From assembly GCA_023014485.1 (NCBI GenBank), contig JAJOZX010001076.1, positions 1 through 64,000 of the forward strand: a stretch of DNA of 64,000 bases. Direction: 5' to 3'. Made by a program: the position numbers and the translations under genes. Under the pieces are notes generated by a model that ran no database searches, was not told the origin of the DNA, and saw only the letters and a list, made by a program, of their open reading frames with translations. Shown here in pieces: positions 10,332-20,299 of the stretch; the first letter of the stretch is position 1, and each line of letters opens with the position of its first letter. This stretch comes from Bathynomus jamesi (Eukaryota > Arthropoda > Malacostraca > Isopoda > Cirolanidae).

Positions 10332-10884
10332 CAGTGGTGTAGTGCTAAATAAAGAAGTGAGGGAACGCATTTTGAAAGTGTTACTCAGATGCGGGGGGGG
10401 GGGGACAATGGCGAGCGCGGCGAGCCCATACAGCTGGGGGCCCGGGGGCACTGTAAGCCCCCCGGGAAATCTTTTGAAATCTGACCAAATTCAAGGGATA
10501 TTTTGAGGTCATATGCACTGGATATTAGGATATATTCCAAGGTTGAAAATGCAGTATTTCCAGTGACATTAGATATACGACATCCAGTACGATCAATAAA
10601 AATAGCTAACAACTGGAATGACTAAAAAAAAGTTAACAACTGGTACGCCGTGGTGACTGTTTCACCAGATCTTTATAGGCTAGCATTGCCTCAGTCGAAG
10701 CTAAAAGAAATGAAACAGTTAATGATTCTTTCTCATATTTCTTCTACGGGTGGGAATTAAAATTTCATGACGTTAGAGATTTGTAAGTTCGGATCTATTT
10801 GAAATAGTGAGGGAACGCCGTTCCGTCTACCAAAAAAAGTAAGGGAACGCCGTTCCCACGCGTTCCCACAGCACTACACCACTG
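10332..10884. mobile_element. Non-autonomous hAT element with 8-bp TSD
   Basis: The ends CAGTGGTGTAGTGCT and AGCACTACACCACTG are perfect inverted repeats. CTTGTAGC flanks both sides (10324-10331 and 10885-10892). The interior has no transposase but has repeated GAGGGAACGC motifs near both ends. Overlapping open frames inside (10176-10612) run across the element border and are not credible genes. Confidence 0.92.
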
Positions 10885-10892
10885 CTTGTAGC

Positions 10893-11075
10893 CATTTCCA
10901 TTGAATGCGGTTCACTCATTAATCACTCACACAATCTCTGAAGAAAATTACATTATTATTAAAAAAAAGCAAATAAACAAACAAATACTTACATAAACCA
11001 AAAAATATCTAGGATTATTAGTTTTGCATTCAGCTAGTAATCCATATGATTACTATAAGACGTGATTTTCTACAC
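10893..11075. other. No recognisable gene
   Basis: This is unremarkable AT-rich DNA. Its last 8 bp are a target duplication. Confidence 0.6.
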
Positions 11076-11124
11076 CAGGGGTTCCCAAATTGGTGTTCCG
11101 CGGAACACAATTTGGGAACCCCTG
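11076..11124. mobile_element. Minimal 49-bp hAT element with 8-bp TSD
   Basis: The left end CAGGGGTTCCCAAATT and its exact inverse make up about two thirds of the 49 bp; the middle is another short palindrome around CCGCGG. TTCTACAC occurs immediately outside each end (11068-11075 and 11125-11132). The TSD shows that the tiny unit itself moved, or that it shrank by internal deletion after insertion. Confidence 0.9.
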
Positions 11125-11132
11125 TTCTACAC

Positions 11133-11834
11133 GATTGAAACAATAAATAAGTTTAATTAATTGAAAGATCTCGATAAGTTAACGGAAGGGAATATGGATA
11201 TGTTAATTTAGTTTATCTTTGTGTCCCTAAATAAAAGGTTCGTAAGTTTATAGAATAGCCATTAGTTGCTACAGTTTTTAAAAGCTTATTCGTACCGTTA
11301 AATGGTTATGTAGTAGTTCGGTCGCGAGGATTCTCATTCCGTAACCCCCCTACTCATTGACCCTCCATAGTTAGTTGGTTTGTTGTTTAACTTTTACTTA
11401 ATACTTGAATTAGTGTTTTTTCTATGTTTTGTGATTATGGTCACTTTTTATCGCGTTATATATACTTTTTAGGAAAGAAGATCTTACTAACTTGTCAATG
11501 TTGTATTTAATTAAATAAGTGTATAAATATATAATGTATGAGTGTAACGAGTGTTTAAACAAAAATGTAGAAAAGTACAACTGAATATTTTTTACAAAAC
11601 ATTTGTAAATAAACTGATTAAAATGTCCCAATTTTATTACTTATCCATGCCCTTATCGTGTATTTGTAATTGGCTAATTAATCATACTTATTAAAAAAAT
11701 TACTTATTTTATACTAATAATTTAATTAATCCTGATTATACTTTCGTAATTAAGTATCAAATATACATTTACATCACTGATGGTACAGCGACGTTGCAAA
11801 GACTACAGCATCATATACTATATATATATATTAA
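11133..11834. other. No recognisable gene
   Basis: This is AT-rich sequence. The open frame at 11422-11631 (antisense) is low-complexity and shows no motif. Confidence 0.6.
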
Positions 11835-11935
11835 CAAAGGTGGGCAGGACCGAGTTCCAAAAGGACCGAACTCCAGGAACTCGGTCCTTTTTAAGGACCG
11901 TGAGCTTGAAAGTCGGTCCTTTTCTCAGTGAGGAG

Positions 11936-12727
11936 TCTAGTGCTTGCATAATACCGAAAATTTTCAATACCGGTATTTGGAGGCAATTATGCTAATCCCG
12001 GTATTGATACCGGTATTATGAAAAAAATAATTTATTTTGATTTATTATGGTGCCACCCTACCAACCCTCCCACAAGTCTGAGGGACTTGCAGTACTCACC
12101 ATATTTACTATAAATTAATGACCCAACTCCAAATAGATGGCATTCTATTCGAAAAAGTTTATACAGTAAATTACTAAATTGTAATAAAAATATTATTTGA
12201 ATTTTTTTTTAGCATATTATTATACAACTACTGGGGTAGATAGAAATTATTGGTATCTAAATATTTATTTCTTAGTTTGATTTTGAAAGTATGCTTTGAG
12301 GAAACAAAGAGCATCTAGGGATTGTTCAGATAGACTTGATCTCAGTTTCGTCAGAAATAAGCCTGCAGCAGAAAAGGCTCTTTCTGATTCTGCACTTGTA
12401 GGTTTAATTGAAAGCAGTGCCTTGTACAGCTTCTCTAAATTCTCACTTCTCTGTAAAGTAACTTCCAAGCTTTTAAATTCATTAGTAACATCAAAATCAA
12501 TGGAATTTTTTTTACATGGCACTTTTCCTAGTTTGTCCATTTCTTGCATGTATTCACTCAGTAATGAATCTGCTTCCACTTCAGTCTTATCGGAGGACTA
12601 AATTGCCTAAATTTTACAATAGCAGTTTTTGTCAATACCGAAAACCTATAATATCGGTATCGGTATTATTTGTACTTCTTCAATACCGGTATTAATACCG
12701 GTATTTCAATACCGGTTTTAACCCCTA
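11936..12727 (-). mobile_element. hAT element (inner), nested
   Basis: The subterminal regions are rich in palindromic ATACCGGTAT boxes. Directly outside lie GTGAGGAG (11928-11935) and GTGAGGAC (12728-12735), an 8-bp TSD with one mismatch. It holds the 3' end of a hAT transposase gene in antisense. The flanking outer element reads continuously when this block is ignored. Confidence 0.75.
12265..12579 (-). pseudogene. hAT transposase C-terminal dimerisation domain
   Basis: The 104 codons contain IKPTSAESERAFSAAGLFLT followed by KLRSSLSEQSLDALCFLKAY, the hallmark of the hAT C-terminal (hATC) dimerisation region. The RNase H-like catalytic part is missing. It sits inside the inner element, so that element is an internal-deletion derivative. 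The sense-strand frame 12296-12601 is its shadow. Confidence 0.85.
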
Positions 12728-12830
12728 GTGAGGACCGAAATGAGGAGCGACGGTCCATTTTTAAGCAATTCCGGAGGGTCTTTTTTAGTGATTTTAGTGT
12801 GTTTAGTGATTATTTGAAGTTCTAAAGAAG

Positions 12831-12984
12831 ATGGATCGTTTCCTCCAGAAGACTCAGAAGACTCAGTGCCGCCGTGGAGAGGCTCTTCTCTTTGGGAAAG
12901 GACGTCCTCAAGCCGAAAACGTCAGGGCTCAGTGACAGCCATTTTGAAATGCTAGTCTTCTTGAAGGGAAACTCAAGCATTTAA
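12831..12984 (+). pseudogene. hAT transposase remnant (start and C-terminus fused)
   Basis: An ATG opens with MDRFLQKTQKT, like a hAT N-terminus. About 35 nt later, in another frame, AAVERLFSLGKDVLK then LSDSHFEMLVFLKGN reads as the hATC motif and ends at a TAA. Almost the entire catalytic region has been deleted between the two. It belongs to the outer element. Confidence 0.7.
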
Positions 12985-13239
12985 CTTAATAACTTTTTTT
13001 CATCATTTATGTATTGTATTAATTATAATTTACGTTAATAAAATTAAAGATTTCCGGTGTCTTTAATTTCATTTTTCATTTTAATCAAATTTTTCACATA
13101 TATATATAAGGACCTAGGACCGAGTCGTTCCTAGGTCCTATCTTCAGAAAGAACCGGGACCGGGACCGTCGGTCCAGTTTGAGGCAAAGACCGGGACCGG
13201 GACCGTCGGTCCTTTTTGAGGCCCGGGTGCCCACCTTTG

Positions 13240-13244
<5 letters not shown>

Positions 13245-13271
<27 letters not shown>

Positions 13272-13272
13272 C
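13245..13272. repeat. (TA)n microsatellite
   Basis: The TA tract lies between the hAT and the first tRNA-derived SINE. Confidence 0.85.
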
Positions 13273-13397
13273 ACGCCTCGGTAGTGTAGTGGTTAGCGTC
13301 ACTGACTATGAATCCATCAGCCTCGGGATCGAGACCCGGTGACGGCAGGCGGCGCGCAGCAAAATCCAGACGTTCATCCTTTCACATAAAAAAAAAA
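13273..13397 (+). mobile_element. tRNA-derived SINE, first unit
   Basis: It contains a box A-like GTAGTGTAGTGGTTAGCG, then a box B-like GGGATCGAGACCC and a poly(A) run (13387-13397). A D-arm and a T-arm can be drawn, but the acceptor stem does not close well, so it is a SINE or tRNA pseudogene and not a functional tRNA. Confidence 0.65.
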
Positions 13398-13424
13398 TTG
13401 GTTGGTAGATAAATGGATACCCTA

Positions 13425-13559
13425 GGTAGCCTAGTGGTTAAGACGCTGTGCTGCTGGTGGGGCGTGGTTCGGATTCCACGTCAAACTGTAGGTCTAAGGT
13501 GGAGTGACAAGCTTGACCTTCGTCAGCATGAATAATTCGGAAGCTAAAACCAAGCTTTT
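13425..13559 (+). mobile_element. tRNA-derived SINE, second unit
   Basis: Box A-like GGTAGCCTAGTGGTTAAGAC and box B-like GTGGTTCGGATTCCACG are followed by a body, AACTGTAGGTCT, shared with the 5S-derived SINE. The tail merges into (TA)n. The shared region suggests that the 5S SINEs are 5S-tRNA chimeras related to this family. Confidence 0.7.
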
Positions 13560-13650
13560 ATATATATATATATATATACTGTATATTATATATTATATAT
13601 ATATATATATATACACACTCGTGTGTATGCACGCGCACGCGCGCGCTTGA
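13560..13650. repeat. (TA)n with short (CA)n and (GC)n runs
   Basis: TA repeats pass into CACACTCGTGTG and CGCGCACGCGCGCG. The alternating purine-pyrimidine stretch could adopt Z-DNA; this is inference only. Confidence 0.75.
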
Positions 13651-14282
13651 GTCACTGCGCATGACTATATTTAAGAAACACCTGTTAATACTGTGCCTTA
13701 GAAAATGTACTGTCAATAACTGATTCATCGGAATGAACGAATGATTGCCTTTGAAACGATTAAAAGTCATTTTCTTTTCATCCAAAACGTGACTTAACTT
13801 GAAGTCACATTCTTTTAATGACTTCAAGTCAAGTCTGTGGACGAAAAGAACGGGAAAATTTGTTTGTGACGTTAAATGTAAACAAAACGCAGTTAGACTC
13901 ACTCTTGGTTAGGCCTACTTCGTAGTTGAAGAGCTAAAGGGGGGGGTTACCAAACCCAGGGTCGCAAACCTCATCATGAAGGGTTACAAAAAGCTCATAG
14001 GGTCGCTAAACGCTTTATTGTGAACTGATCAGCGTCCGACACAAACCCCGTAAACTGCGTTATTTTATGACAAAAAAGACGACAGCTTTGCCTTAGCATT
14101 AAACAATGTTACCAGTTCGTCAAAATTGCTAGAATAAATATCATTTCTCGAATTGCGTGGCTCAAGCTACTTCTAAAATAATTTTAGTGGGTGGGTTAAA
14201 TTTTTTTTTTTTTTTTTCATATTTGTATTTGATCACAAATAACACAAATCAAATCAGATGTATATGTTGAAGCGTATATACT
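13651..14282. other. No gene; possible eroded hAT end
   Basis: Near 13958 CCAGGGTCGCAAACC and GGGTCGCTAAACG resemble hAT terminal sequence but no partner end is visible. The antisense open frame 13558-13902 runs into microsatellite and is not credible. Confidence 0.5.
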
Positions 14283-14494
14283 CAGTGCTTATTTTGTAAA
14301 AAAAAAAGCGGTGCCGATACTCATTTCTTGATAAATTGTAAGATTCCTCTCCCACTCCTACCCTCTTCCTGCGCCCCCTCCCCCTTCTCTATTGAATTTG
14401 TGATGAACTTTTTAAAAAACGTGTGTCAACGTCGCTCTGAAAAAAAAGGTGCTGGTACGCCATACCGGCGGGTACCGTCACAAAAAAAGCACCG
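14283..14494. mobile_element. 212-bp hAT MITE with 8-bp TSD
   Basis: The left end CAGTGCTTATTTTGT pairs imperfectly with the right-end inverse CGGTGCTTTTTTTGT. TATATACT flanks both sides (14275-14282 and 14495-14502). It is low-complexity inside, with no coding content. Because the TSD is AT-rich, a chance match is slightly more likely than for the others. Confidence 0.75.
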
Positions 14495-14546
14495 TATATA
14501 CTCGTATGCTCATATATACTCGTATATATGTTCTTATTTTATTTTA

Positions 14547-14612
14547 GTAGGTGAATGAAATCTTTCTGTAGGTGGGCAGTTGCTCACGCACAGAAAGATT
14601 TTATCCACCTAC
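14547..14612. repeat. Short palindrome with GTAGGTG ends
   Basis: GTAGGTG and CACCTAC bracket an inverted pair built on AATCTTTCTGT / ACAGAAAGATT with an interior loop. It may be a minimal MITE; no TSD was found. Confidence 0.5.
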
Positions 14613-14614
14613 AG

Positions 14615-14710
14615 CTCAATTTTTATCATTACTTATTCAGGCTATAGTGGATTTAATTTTCCCAGAAGAGTTCCTTGTTCAAGCACGCCTTGCACGGTCT
14701 GTGCGTAACA
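14615..14710 (+). repeat. Partial copy of repeat R1
   Basis: CATTACTTATTC..GGCTATAGTGG and AGAAGAGTTCCTTGTTC match the end portion of R1 at 18195-18279. Confidence 0.7.
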
Positions 14711-14716
14711 TATATA

Positions 14717-15293
14717 TTGGGTGATTTTTTTTTTTTAAACATCTGACAGTTTAAAAGGTTTGTGTTTTTTATTAACTGAAATAAAATCAGAAAAATGTTA
14801 CTGTATCTTCTCTTCACATTAGGAATTAGTTCCCTATTGCAAATCATGCTCTATGTGATGTCCTTTCAACCTCAAGCTATTTACACGATACTTTCAACGG
14901 AAGAGTTCTGTCCAACAGATTTCCTGCGGTTTATGAAATTATGATAAAGGAACATCATGACCATCAACATCACCAGATCTGTGATGTGACTTTTATCTGT
15001 TATTTTATTTAAAAGATGGAATGTTTAAATAGAATCCACAGACCACACAAGAATTGAAAGCATTTGAATAAGAAATTTCTCACATTTCATTAGATACTCT
15101 GTTCAGAATACTGCAAAATTTTGTTCGTGTGCGAAGAATTAATGAGCTGAGAGGACATCACATAAAGCATATTTTGCAATAGGGGACTAATTCCCTGTGT
15201 GGAGAGAAGGTACAGTAAAAAATTCATGTTTTTATTTCAGTTAATAAAAAATATAAACCTTTTAAAGTGTCAGATGTTTTAAAAATCACCCAA
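14717..15293 (+). mobile_element. mariner-type MITE with transposase remnant
   Basis: The ends TTGGGTGATTTTT and inverse are flanked by TA. Inverted repeats extend about 110 bp. The sense strand near 15040-15180 reads LKAFE and RILQNFVRVRRINEL, matching the C-terminal end typical of mariner transposases, with stops. It is an internal-deletion derivative. Confidence 0.75.
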
Positions 15294-15297
15294 TATA

Positions 15298-15945
15298 CAG
15301 GGTGTCCACAAAGTCCTGTTCCGGTTTTAAAATTTTATTACAACAAAACCAAAAGAGATAGATTAATGTACGAGTTGTAATCTGAGTGTCAAGTTGCTAT
15401 TGATGGAAGCTTGAACGAAAATGGCGATTACACAGGAGAAAGCTCAATGTGTAAGCTGGTTTGCGGAGTCGAAATCAGTGACAACTGTTCAACGGAATTA
15501 CCACCGTCAATATGGCAAGGATCCTCCCTCCAAACCCAGCATTAGGAGCTGGTTTTGCGAGTTTCGGGAGACAGAAAGTGTGATTAACTCTCCAAGACTC
15601 GTCCAAGAGACGTTCCAACGCAGCCCTAGAAAGTCTATTAGTCGTGCCTCAAGTGAACTGCAGCTACCAAGATCAATGGTACACAAGAGATTGCATCTTT
15701 ACGCGTATAAAGTGCAAATAGTTCAAGCTTTACAAACCAGATTACACATTGAGCTTTCTCCTGTGTAATTGCCATATTCATTCAAGCTTCTGTCAATAGA
15801 AACTTGACACTCAGATTACAACCCGTAAATCAAAAAAAAACTTCATTAGTTAAGCAACAAAATGCAAAAGATTGCATTTTTTTATCCCTTTTGGTTTTGT
15901 TGTAATAACATTTTAAAACCGGAACAGAACTTTGTGGACACCATG
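15298..15945 (+). mobile_element. mariner-type MITE with long inverted repeats
   Basis: The ends CAGGGTGTCCACAAAGT and near-inverse are TA-flanked. Inverted repeats of roughly 150 bp include the transposase start codon region. It lies only four bases (TATA) from the preceding MITE. Confidence 0.8.
15421..15768 (+). pseudogene. mariner-type transposase N-terminal fragment
   Basis: It begins MAITQEKAQCVSWFAESKSV, a helix-turn-helix start of the type found in many arthropod mariner-like proteins, followed by a second DNA-binding segment (ISRASSELQLPRSMVHKRL) and VQIVQAL. The last ten codons (TRLHIELSPV) are the antisense of its own 5' end, because the frame runs into the opposite inverted repeat. 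The catalytic domain is deleted. Confidence 0.8.
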
Positions 15946-16145
15946 TATATCTTATTTATATATGTAGGTGTTCTACAATCTACAGTATGTTCGTTTATAC
16001 ACGCCTAACCAGTAAGTTATCTGCCCCAAATTTAACATACACATTAAAGGACAACCAGGGAAGGTTTTAGTGATACACCCATCCCTCCGAGTCCCACCCT
16101 AGGTTGTGTTTTGGGGGCTTTTGCTGTGCAAGGTGCAGCGGGCAT

Positions 16146-16191
<46 letters not shown>

Positions 16192-16529
16192 CTGGTACCA
16201 AACACTGTTGAAGTTTAGAAAAGGACAAAATTCCTGTTTAAAAATAGTTCGTATATAAATTAGTTAGCAGAGGTGAGAGAAAATTCTCCATTGCTAATCC
16301 AATCCAAACTACTTCACATAAAACTTTTCGGCACTATTGTAGTTGGGTATCCCAATCCAACAAATTCAATTACATTCTTAAATCCTTAAACTATTAAAAA
16401 AATACCTCATTTTTCCTGTTTTTTTTAATGTTTTTTCCTGACCCCACAATGTTTCAAGGTAGTAAGTAGTATGACTGCAAAATGTTCGAGTGCATATGCA
16501 ATTGCAATGTTGATAAATTGTTGCAAGGT
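15946..16529. other. No gene; (CT)n(TA)n microsatellite
   Basis: A compound (CT)n(TA)n tract lies at 16147-16190. Otherwise nothing is recognised. Confidence 0.7.
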
Positions 16530-16745
16530 GCCAAACCCCTTCCCCGTGGGGATGGGGTAATGGGGGGTATGTACCAAGGGGGTGGGGTTAGCCCCCCAAG
16601 TTGCATAAAGGGGGGGAGGGGGTTTTGGGGGAAGAGGGAGAACGACCTCCCCCCGAAGGGGTACCCCTAACTTGCCCTCGCGTAGGCGAGTTTGCGAAAC
16701 ACAAGCCCCGCCCGTAGGGCAGGGAGCCGAAGGCTCTGCTTGTTA
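16530..16745. other. G-run-rich island with G-quadruplex-type motif
   Basis: Runs of four to seven G on the plus strand are separated by short loops; 16610-16637 fits the four-run G3+N1-7 pattern. The composition (high GC, palindromic pieces such as CTCGCGTAGGCGAG) contrasts sharply with the AT-rich surroundings. The short open frames here show no domain. Confidence 0.55.
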
Positions 16746-17128
16746 AAACAAAAAATTTAAAGGACAAATAAAACAAACAATTCATTCTATGGGATATAAT
16801 GCCCGGTTAGTCAACTGTACGCTCTTGACGATTGGATAGGTTAATTTTTATTGAACATTTTATTAACATCCTCCAATGCATTTTTATTTAAAGGTATGTA
16901 TCATGATCACTAAGTAAAGTATTTGTCTATATTTGTGCATGCTGATAATTGAGATGGATTTATCCGCTTCACTGATATGTAATGAATCATCATTCGTAAG
17001 TGTTTTCAAGGCTTTTTCATACCTCTGAGGATAATTCGATTCAGAACTCATATTTAGGCCATTATGCACACAACCTTTAGCTAGAGTCATATTCCGTGAT
17101 AAAGATAAAGTTTGTTTGATTGACTTGG
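16746..17128. other. No gene; one copy of a dispersed repeat
   Basis: Around 16800-16850 GGTTAGTCAACTGTACG..TTGACGATTGG matches the repeat seen at 24380, 24470, 24890 and 41500. Confidence 0.6.
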
Positions 17129-17334
17129 TTGTTTAACCTCCTTCGCAACATCTTAGGTCATATGAGGGAGAGGACCCTACAGCTTTACGTGGGATCCGAA
17201 CCACGGGTCGCTACATAATCTGGACTCAGAAGACGGTCTCCCATCTAACTACTCCCCAGACCCAGTGTCGCTTAACTTCACTGATCAGCTGATCAACGGT
17301 AAGTGGTGTTACGACAGTGGCCACGACGTAGCCA
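17129..17334 (-). mobile_element. 5S rRNA-derived SINE, copy 2
   Basis: This is the same head and body as copy 1, in antisense: GAAGTTAAGCGACACTGGGT, then TAGATGGGAGACCGTC and CGTGGTTCGGATCCCACG. A few substitutions and a short extra segment (CAGCTGATCA) near the 5S part show independent divergence. Confidence 0.85.
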
Positions 17335-17384
17335 TAAAGGTAAAGGTAATCCGTAGCATTTCAAATTCCTGATTCATTCTACAA

Positions 17385-17462
17385 TCTAACACTCCCTGAT
17401 GAGGTGTTTAATACACGAAAGGCCTTGGAATCTCTCTTTATTTTTCCCTGTGGGTGCACATT
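17385..17462 (+). repeat. Penelope-type tail fragment
   Basis: CTGATGAGGTGTTTAATACA and CGAAAGGCCTTGGAATC are followed by a tail that resembles the flanks of the Merlin element at 7100-7725. It ends at (TA)n. Confidence 0.6.
17396..17420 (+). ncRNA. Hammerhead-core-like motif
   Basis: CTGATGA, one nucleotide, a perfect GTGT/ACAC stem and GAAA are present. The flanking stems are not evident. Confidence 0.35.
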
Positions 17463-17496
17463 ATATATATATATATAATATATATATATATAATAT

Positions 17497-18282
17497 ATAT
17501 GTTAAACACAGACCGTGCATGGAACAAGGAACTCTTCTGGGAAAATTAAATCCACTATAGTCCGAATAAGTAATGGTAAATGACAAATACCATAGTTTTT
17601 TTCCTTTTTCATGATTTTAGCCCGACGTGGGCAACGGGTCTCTCGCAAAGAGATCCCATAAATATAGCTTCCCTCACCAGCTATCTGCAAGGCAGACAGG
17701 ATCCAGCTTTGGGACGTGGATCTAGGGTTTAAAGCAAGCCTAGATCCCTACACTCAGAACCTCTATATAAGTAAAAGACTCGTTGCATTCACGTCGTGTT
17801 GAATAAATCAAAGAAAAAGGGGGTAATTGTATTTTTAGCCAAAAAAAACCAAAACTTAAACCTCAACCGGGACATTGAGCGTCCACTTTTCAAGGCACGA
17901 AACATGTCCCGGTTGAGGTTTAAGTTTTGGTTTTTTTTGGCTAAAAATACAATAGTTACCCCTTTTTCTTTGATTTATTCAACACGACGTGAATGCAACG
18001 AGTCTTTTACTTATATAGAGGTTCTGAGTGTAGGGATCTAGGCTTGCTTTAAACCCTAGATCCACGTCCCAAAGCTGGATCCTGTCTGCCTTGCAGATAG
18101 CTGGTGAGGGAAGCTATATTTATGGGATCTCTTTGCGAGAGACCCGTTGCCCACGTCGGGCTAAAATCATGAAAAAGGAAAAAAACTATGGTATTTGTCA
18201 TTTACCATTACTTATTCGGACTATAGTGGATTTAATTTTCCCAGAAGAGTTCCTTGTTCCATGCACGGTCTGTGTTTAACAT
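17497..18282. repeat. Long palindrome made of two R1 copies
   Basis: Arms of about 379 bp (17497-17875 and 17904-18282) are nearly exact reverse complements separated by a 28-bp loop. Each arm is an R1 repeat; the antisense/sense frame MQIAGEGSYIYGISLRET appears in both. (TA)n tracts lie outside both arms. Confidence 0.9.
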
Positions 18283-19442
18283 ATAATGTTCTCAGGGAAC
18301 CATTCTGAGTTTGTGTATATATATATATATATATATTGTATAATGTTTTTAGAATCTATCATATCGCATATTTTCTATATGCAGATATAAACTGACGTCA
18401 AAGTGTGACGCAATTAATTAACCGGCTACAATACGTAATAAAATAATTATCAATTTATTATTATTATTATTGTTATAAAGATATACTAATTTTTCTCTTC
18501 AAGGACATATTTATATGCAAATGTAAATTAGAATAATTAGCCTAACACAAGTCAGTTATTAAAGCTAAAATGAATGTTTTCTGTAGGCTATGAATAGTAG
18601 CAGGCATGAAATTAGTGTATAGGGTCCTAAACCACTACCAATGAGGATTACTTTGAAATTAAATTTAATCACTGATTTACAGGCATTGATCAATATTATG
18701 CATGGGGAGTGATTCCATGAACTTTTTTGCTAGAATTAACAACATATATCATAGAAATGAGAGTGAGGATATATTATTAATTCATATGTTAGTTTTTGGC
18801 AACTCGATCATTTTATGATCACCTGACAATCAGTAATGGTCCCGTGACCAAACAAAAGATTCAGCGGCATGCACGAATTTTAATTTTGTTTGTAATATAT
18901 TATGGATGTGATTGGAAATACACTTGATAACGGGTAAGAAACTCTTATCTGTGTAGGCCCTTACAACAACAAAATATGTTGGAACTAGGTTGGGGTAGGT
19001 AAACCAAAGGCAAAGTTGAAGATTGATATCTGTTTTCAGTTCAATTAAACTATGGCAAAGCCAACTACTTAGGCCTAGACCAACTAGGCAACTAGTGGGA
19101 AGTTAGAATAGTGGTTGGTCTTTGTATTAGCTTGTTTCAGTCAAATTAGGCGTATAATAAGATGAAGTAACTTGCAGCACTTCTGTTTTCAGATGTTCTG
19201 ATTCTACAGTCTAAGTAAGTTAACTTTACTTCTGTCAGTGTTCTGGGAAGGCTAAAAACAAGCCAAGTTTAATATTGGGTAAACTACGCTACTTTGCTTA
19301 TAGCTCCTTAAACTGGTGGCTGGACTAAGAACATAAGAAATTTTTATAGTGGGCATACTAGGGGCCACTTCGGCCCATCGAGGTGGCTCCACTAGGTAAA
19401 AACTCCCTGTACATTGGCAATAGCCAATTTTTACGAAACTAA
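18283..19442. other. No recognisable gene
   Basis: A (TA)n tract lies at about 18316-18336. Around 19330-19400, AACATAAGAAATTTTTATAG followed by GGCCCATCGAGGTGGCTCC resembles dispersed LINE-type sequence; the call is weak. Confidence 0.5.
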
Positions 19443-19981
19443 TTGGTAAATATGGATATTACGGCCTCCACCCAATTTTGATGCCAAAATACATTTTCTT
19501 AGTAGTGTATGATGTGCTTTGTTCAAATCTGGCCTTCATTTTATGTGGAAATGAACCAATCAAAAGTTATGAGACTTCAAAGTTAACATATTTTGGTTCA
19601 TTTCCCCATAAAATGAAGGCCAGATTTTAACATTGCACATCAAATACTACTAGAAAAATGCATTCCAGTGTCCAAATTGCTAGAGAACCTACCTAACCTA
19701 ACCTAACCTAACAACCCTAATATTAGGTTAGGTTGGTTCTCTAGCAATTTGGACACTGGAATGCATTTTTCTAGTAGTATTTGATGTGCAATGTTAAAAT
19801 CTGGCCTTCATTTTATGGGGAAATGAACCAAAATATGTTAACTTTGAAGTCTCATAACTTTTGATTGGTTCATTTCCACATAAAATGAAGGCCAGATTTG
19901 AACAAAGCACATCATACACTACTAGGAAAATGTATTTTGGCATCAAAATTGGGTGGAGGCCGTAATATCCATATTTACCAA
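19443..19981. repeat. Long palindrome with a (CCTAA)n core
   Basis: Arms of about 260 bp (19443-19705 and 19724-19981) are near-perfect inverted copies. The centre holds (CCTAA)4-like sequence facing TTAGGTTAGG, the arthropod telomere repeat motif. There is no coding content, which fits a foldback-type element. Confidence 0.85.
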
Positions 19982-20299
19982 CTAATTAAGTATCAATTTA
20001 AAACTAATTAATTATCAATTTAAAACAAGATAGAATCTCTGGATCCAGAGGATCAAAGTCATAATAGGCTACTATCCACAAATGTTACACACTATCTATT
20101 TATAACTGACATGCAAATATATCAGATCCAAAGAATCCAGTCAATTTCATTATGGTACCCATCAATACCAGTACTGTGCCAACCAAAAATAAGTCACGGC
20201 CCATATCAATTGCGGACCAAGTCACAATTTACATCCATATATATTACAATATATATACTTAGGAGGAAAAGTGTAGGTGTGGCTATAAAGACTGGACAG
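19982..20299. other. No recognisable gene
   Basis: The small open frame 20111-20302 shows no motif. This stretch may contain the 3' tail of the antisense LINE that follows. Confidence 0.5.

Larger units (their letters stand above)
11835..13239 (+). mobile_element. hAT element (outer) carrying a second hAT
   Basis: The ends CAAAGGTGGGCA and TGCCCACCTTTG are inverted repeats. Subterminal regions at both ends hold multiple GGACCGAG/GGTCC motifs. Fragments of its own transposase remain near 12831-12984. The flanks are AT microsatellite, so no TSD is readable. The inner hAT splits it. Confidence 0.8.

Noticed and set aside
13273..13350. A functional tRNA gene
   Set aside because: Box A and B are present but the acceptor stem does not pair and a poly(A) tail follows.
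13558..13902. 114-residue antisense frame
   Set aside because: Its C-terminal third is translated TA/CA microsatellite; nothing recognisable in the rest.
19330..19400. LINE 5' or 3' fragment (AACATAAGAAA, GGCCCATCGAGG)
   Set aside because: Suggestive of known dispersed LINE sequence, but too short to assign; kept only as a note in the gap entry.
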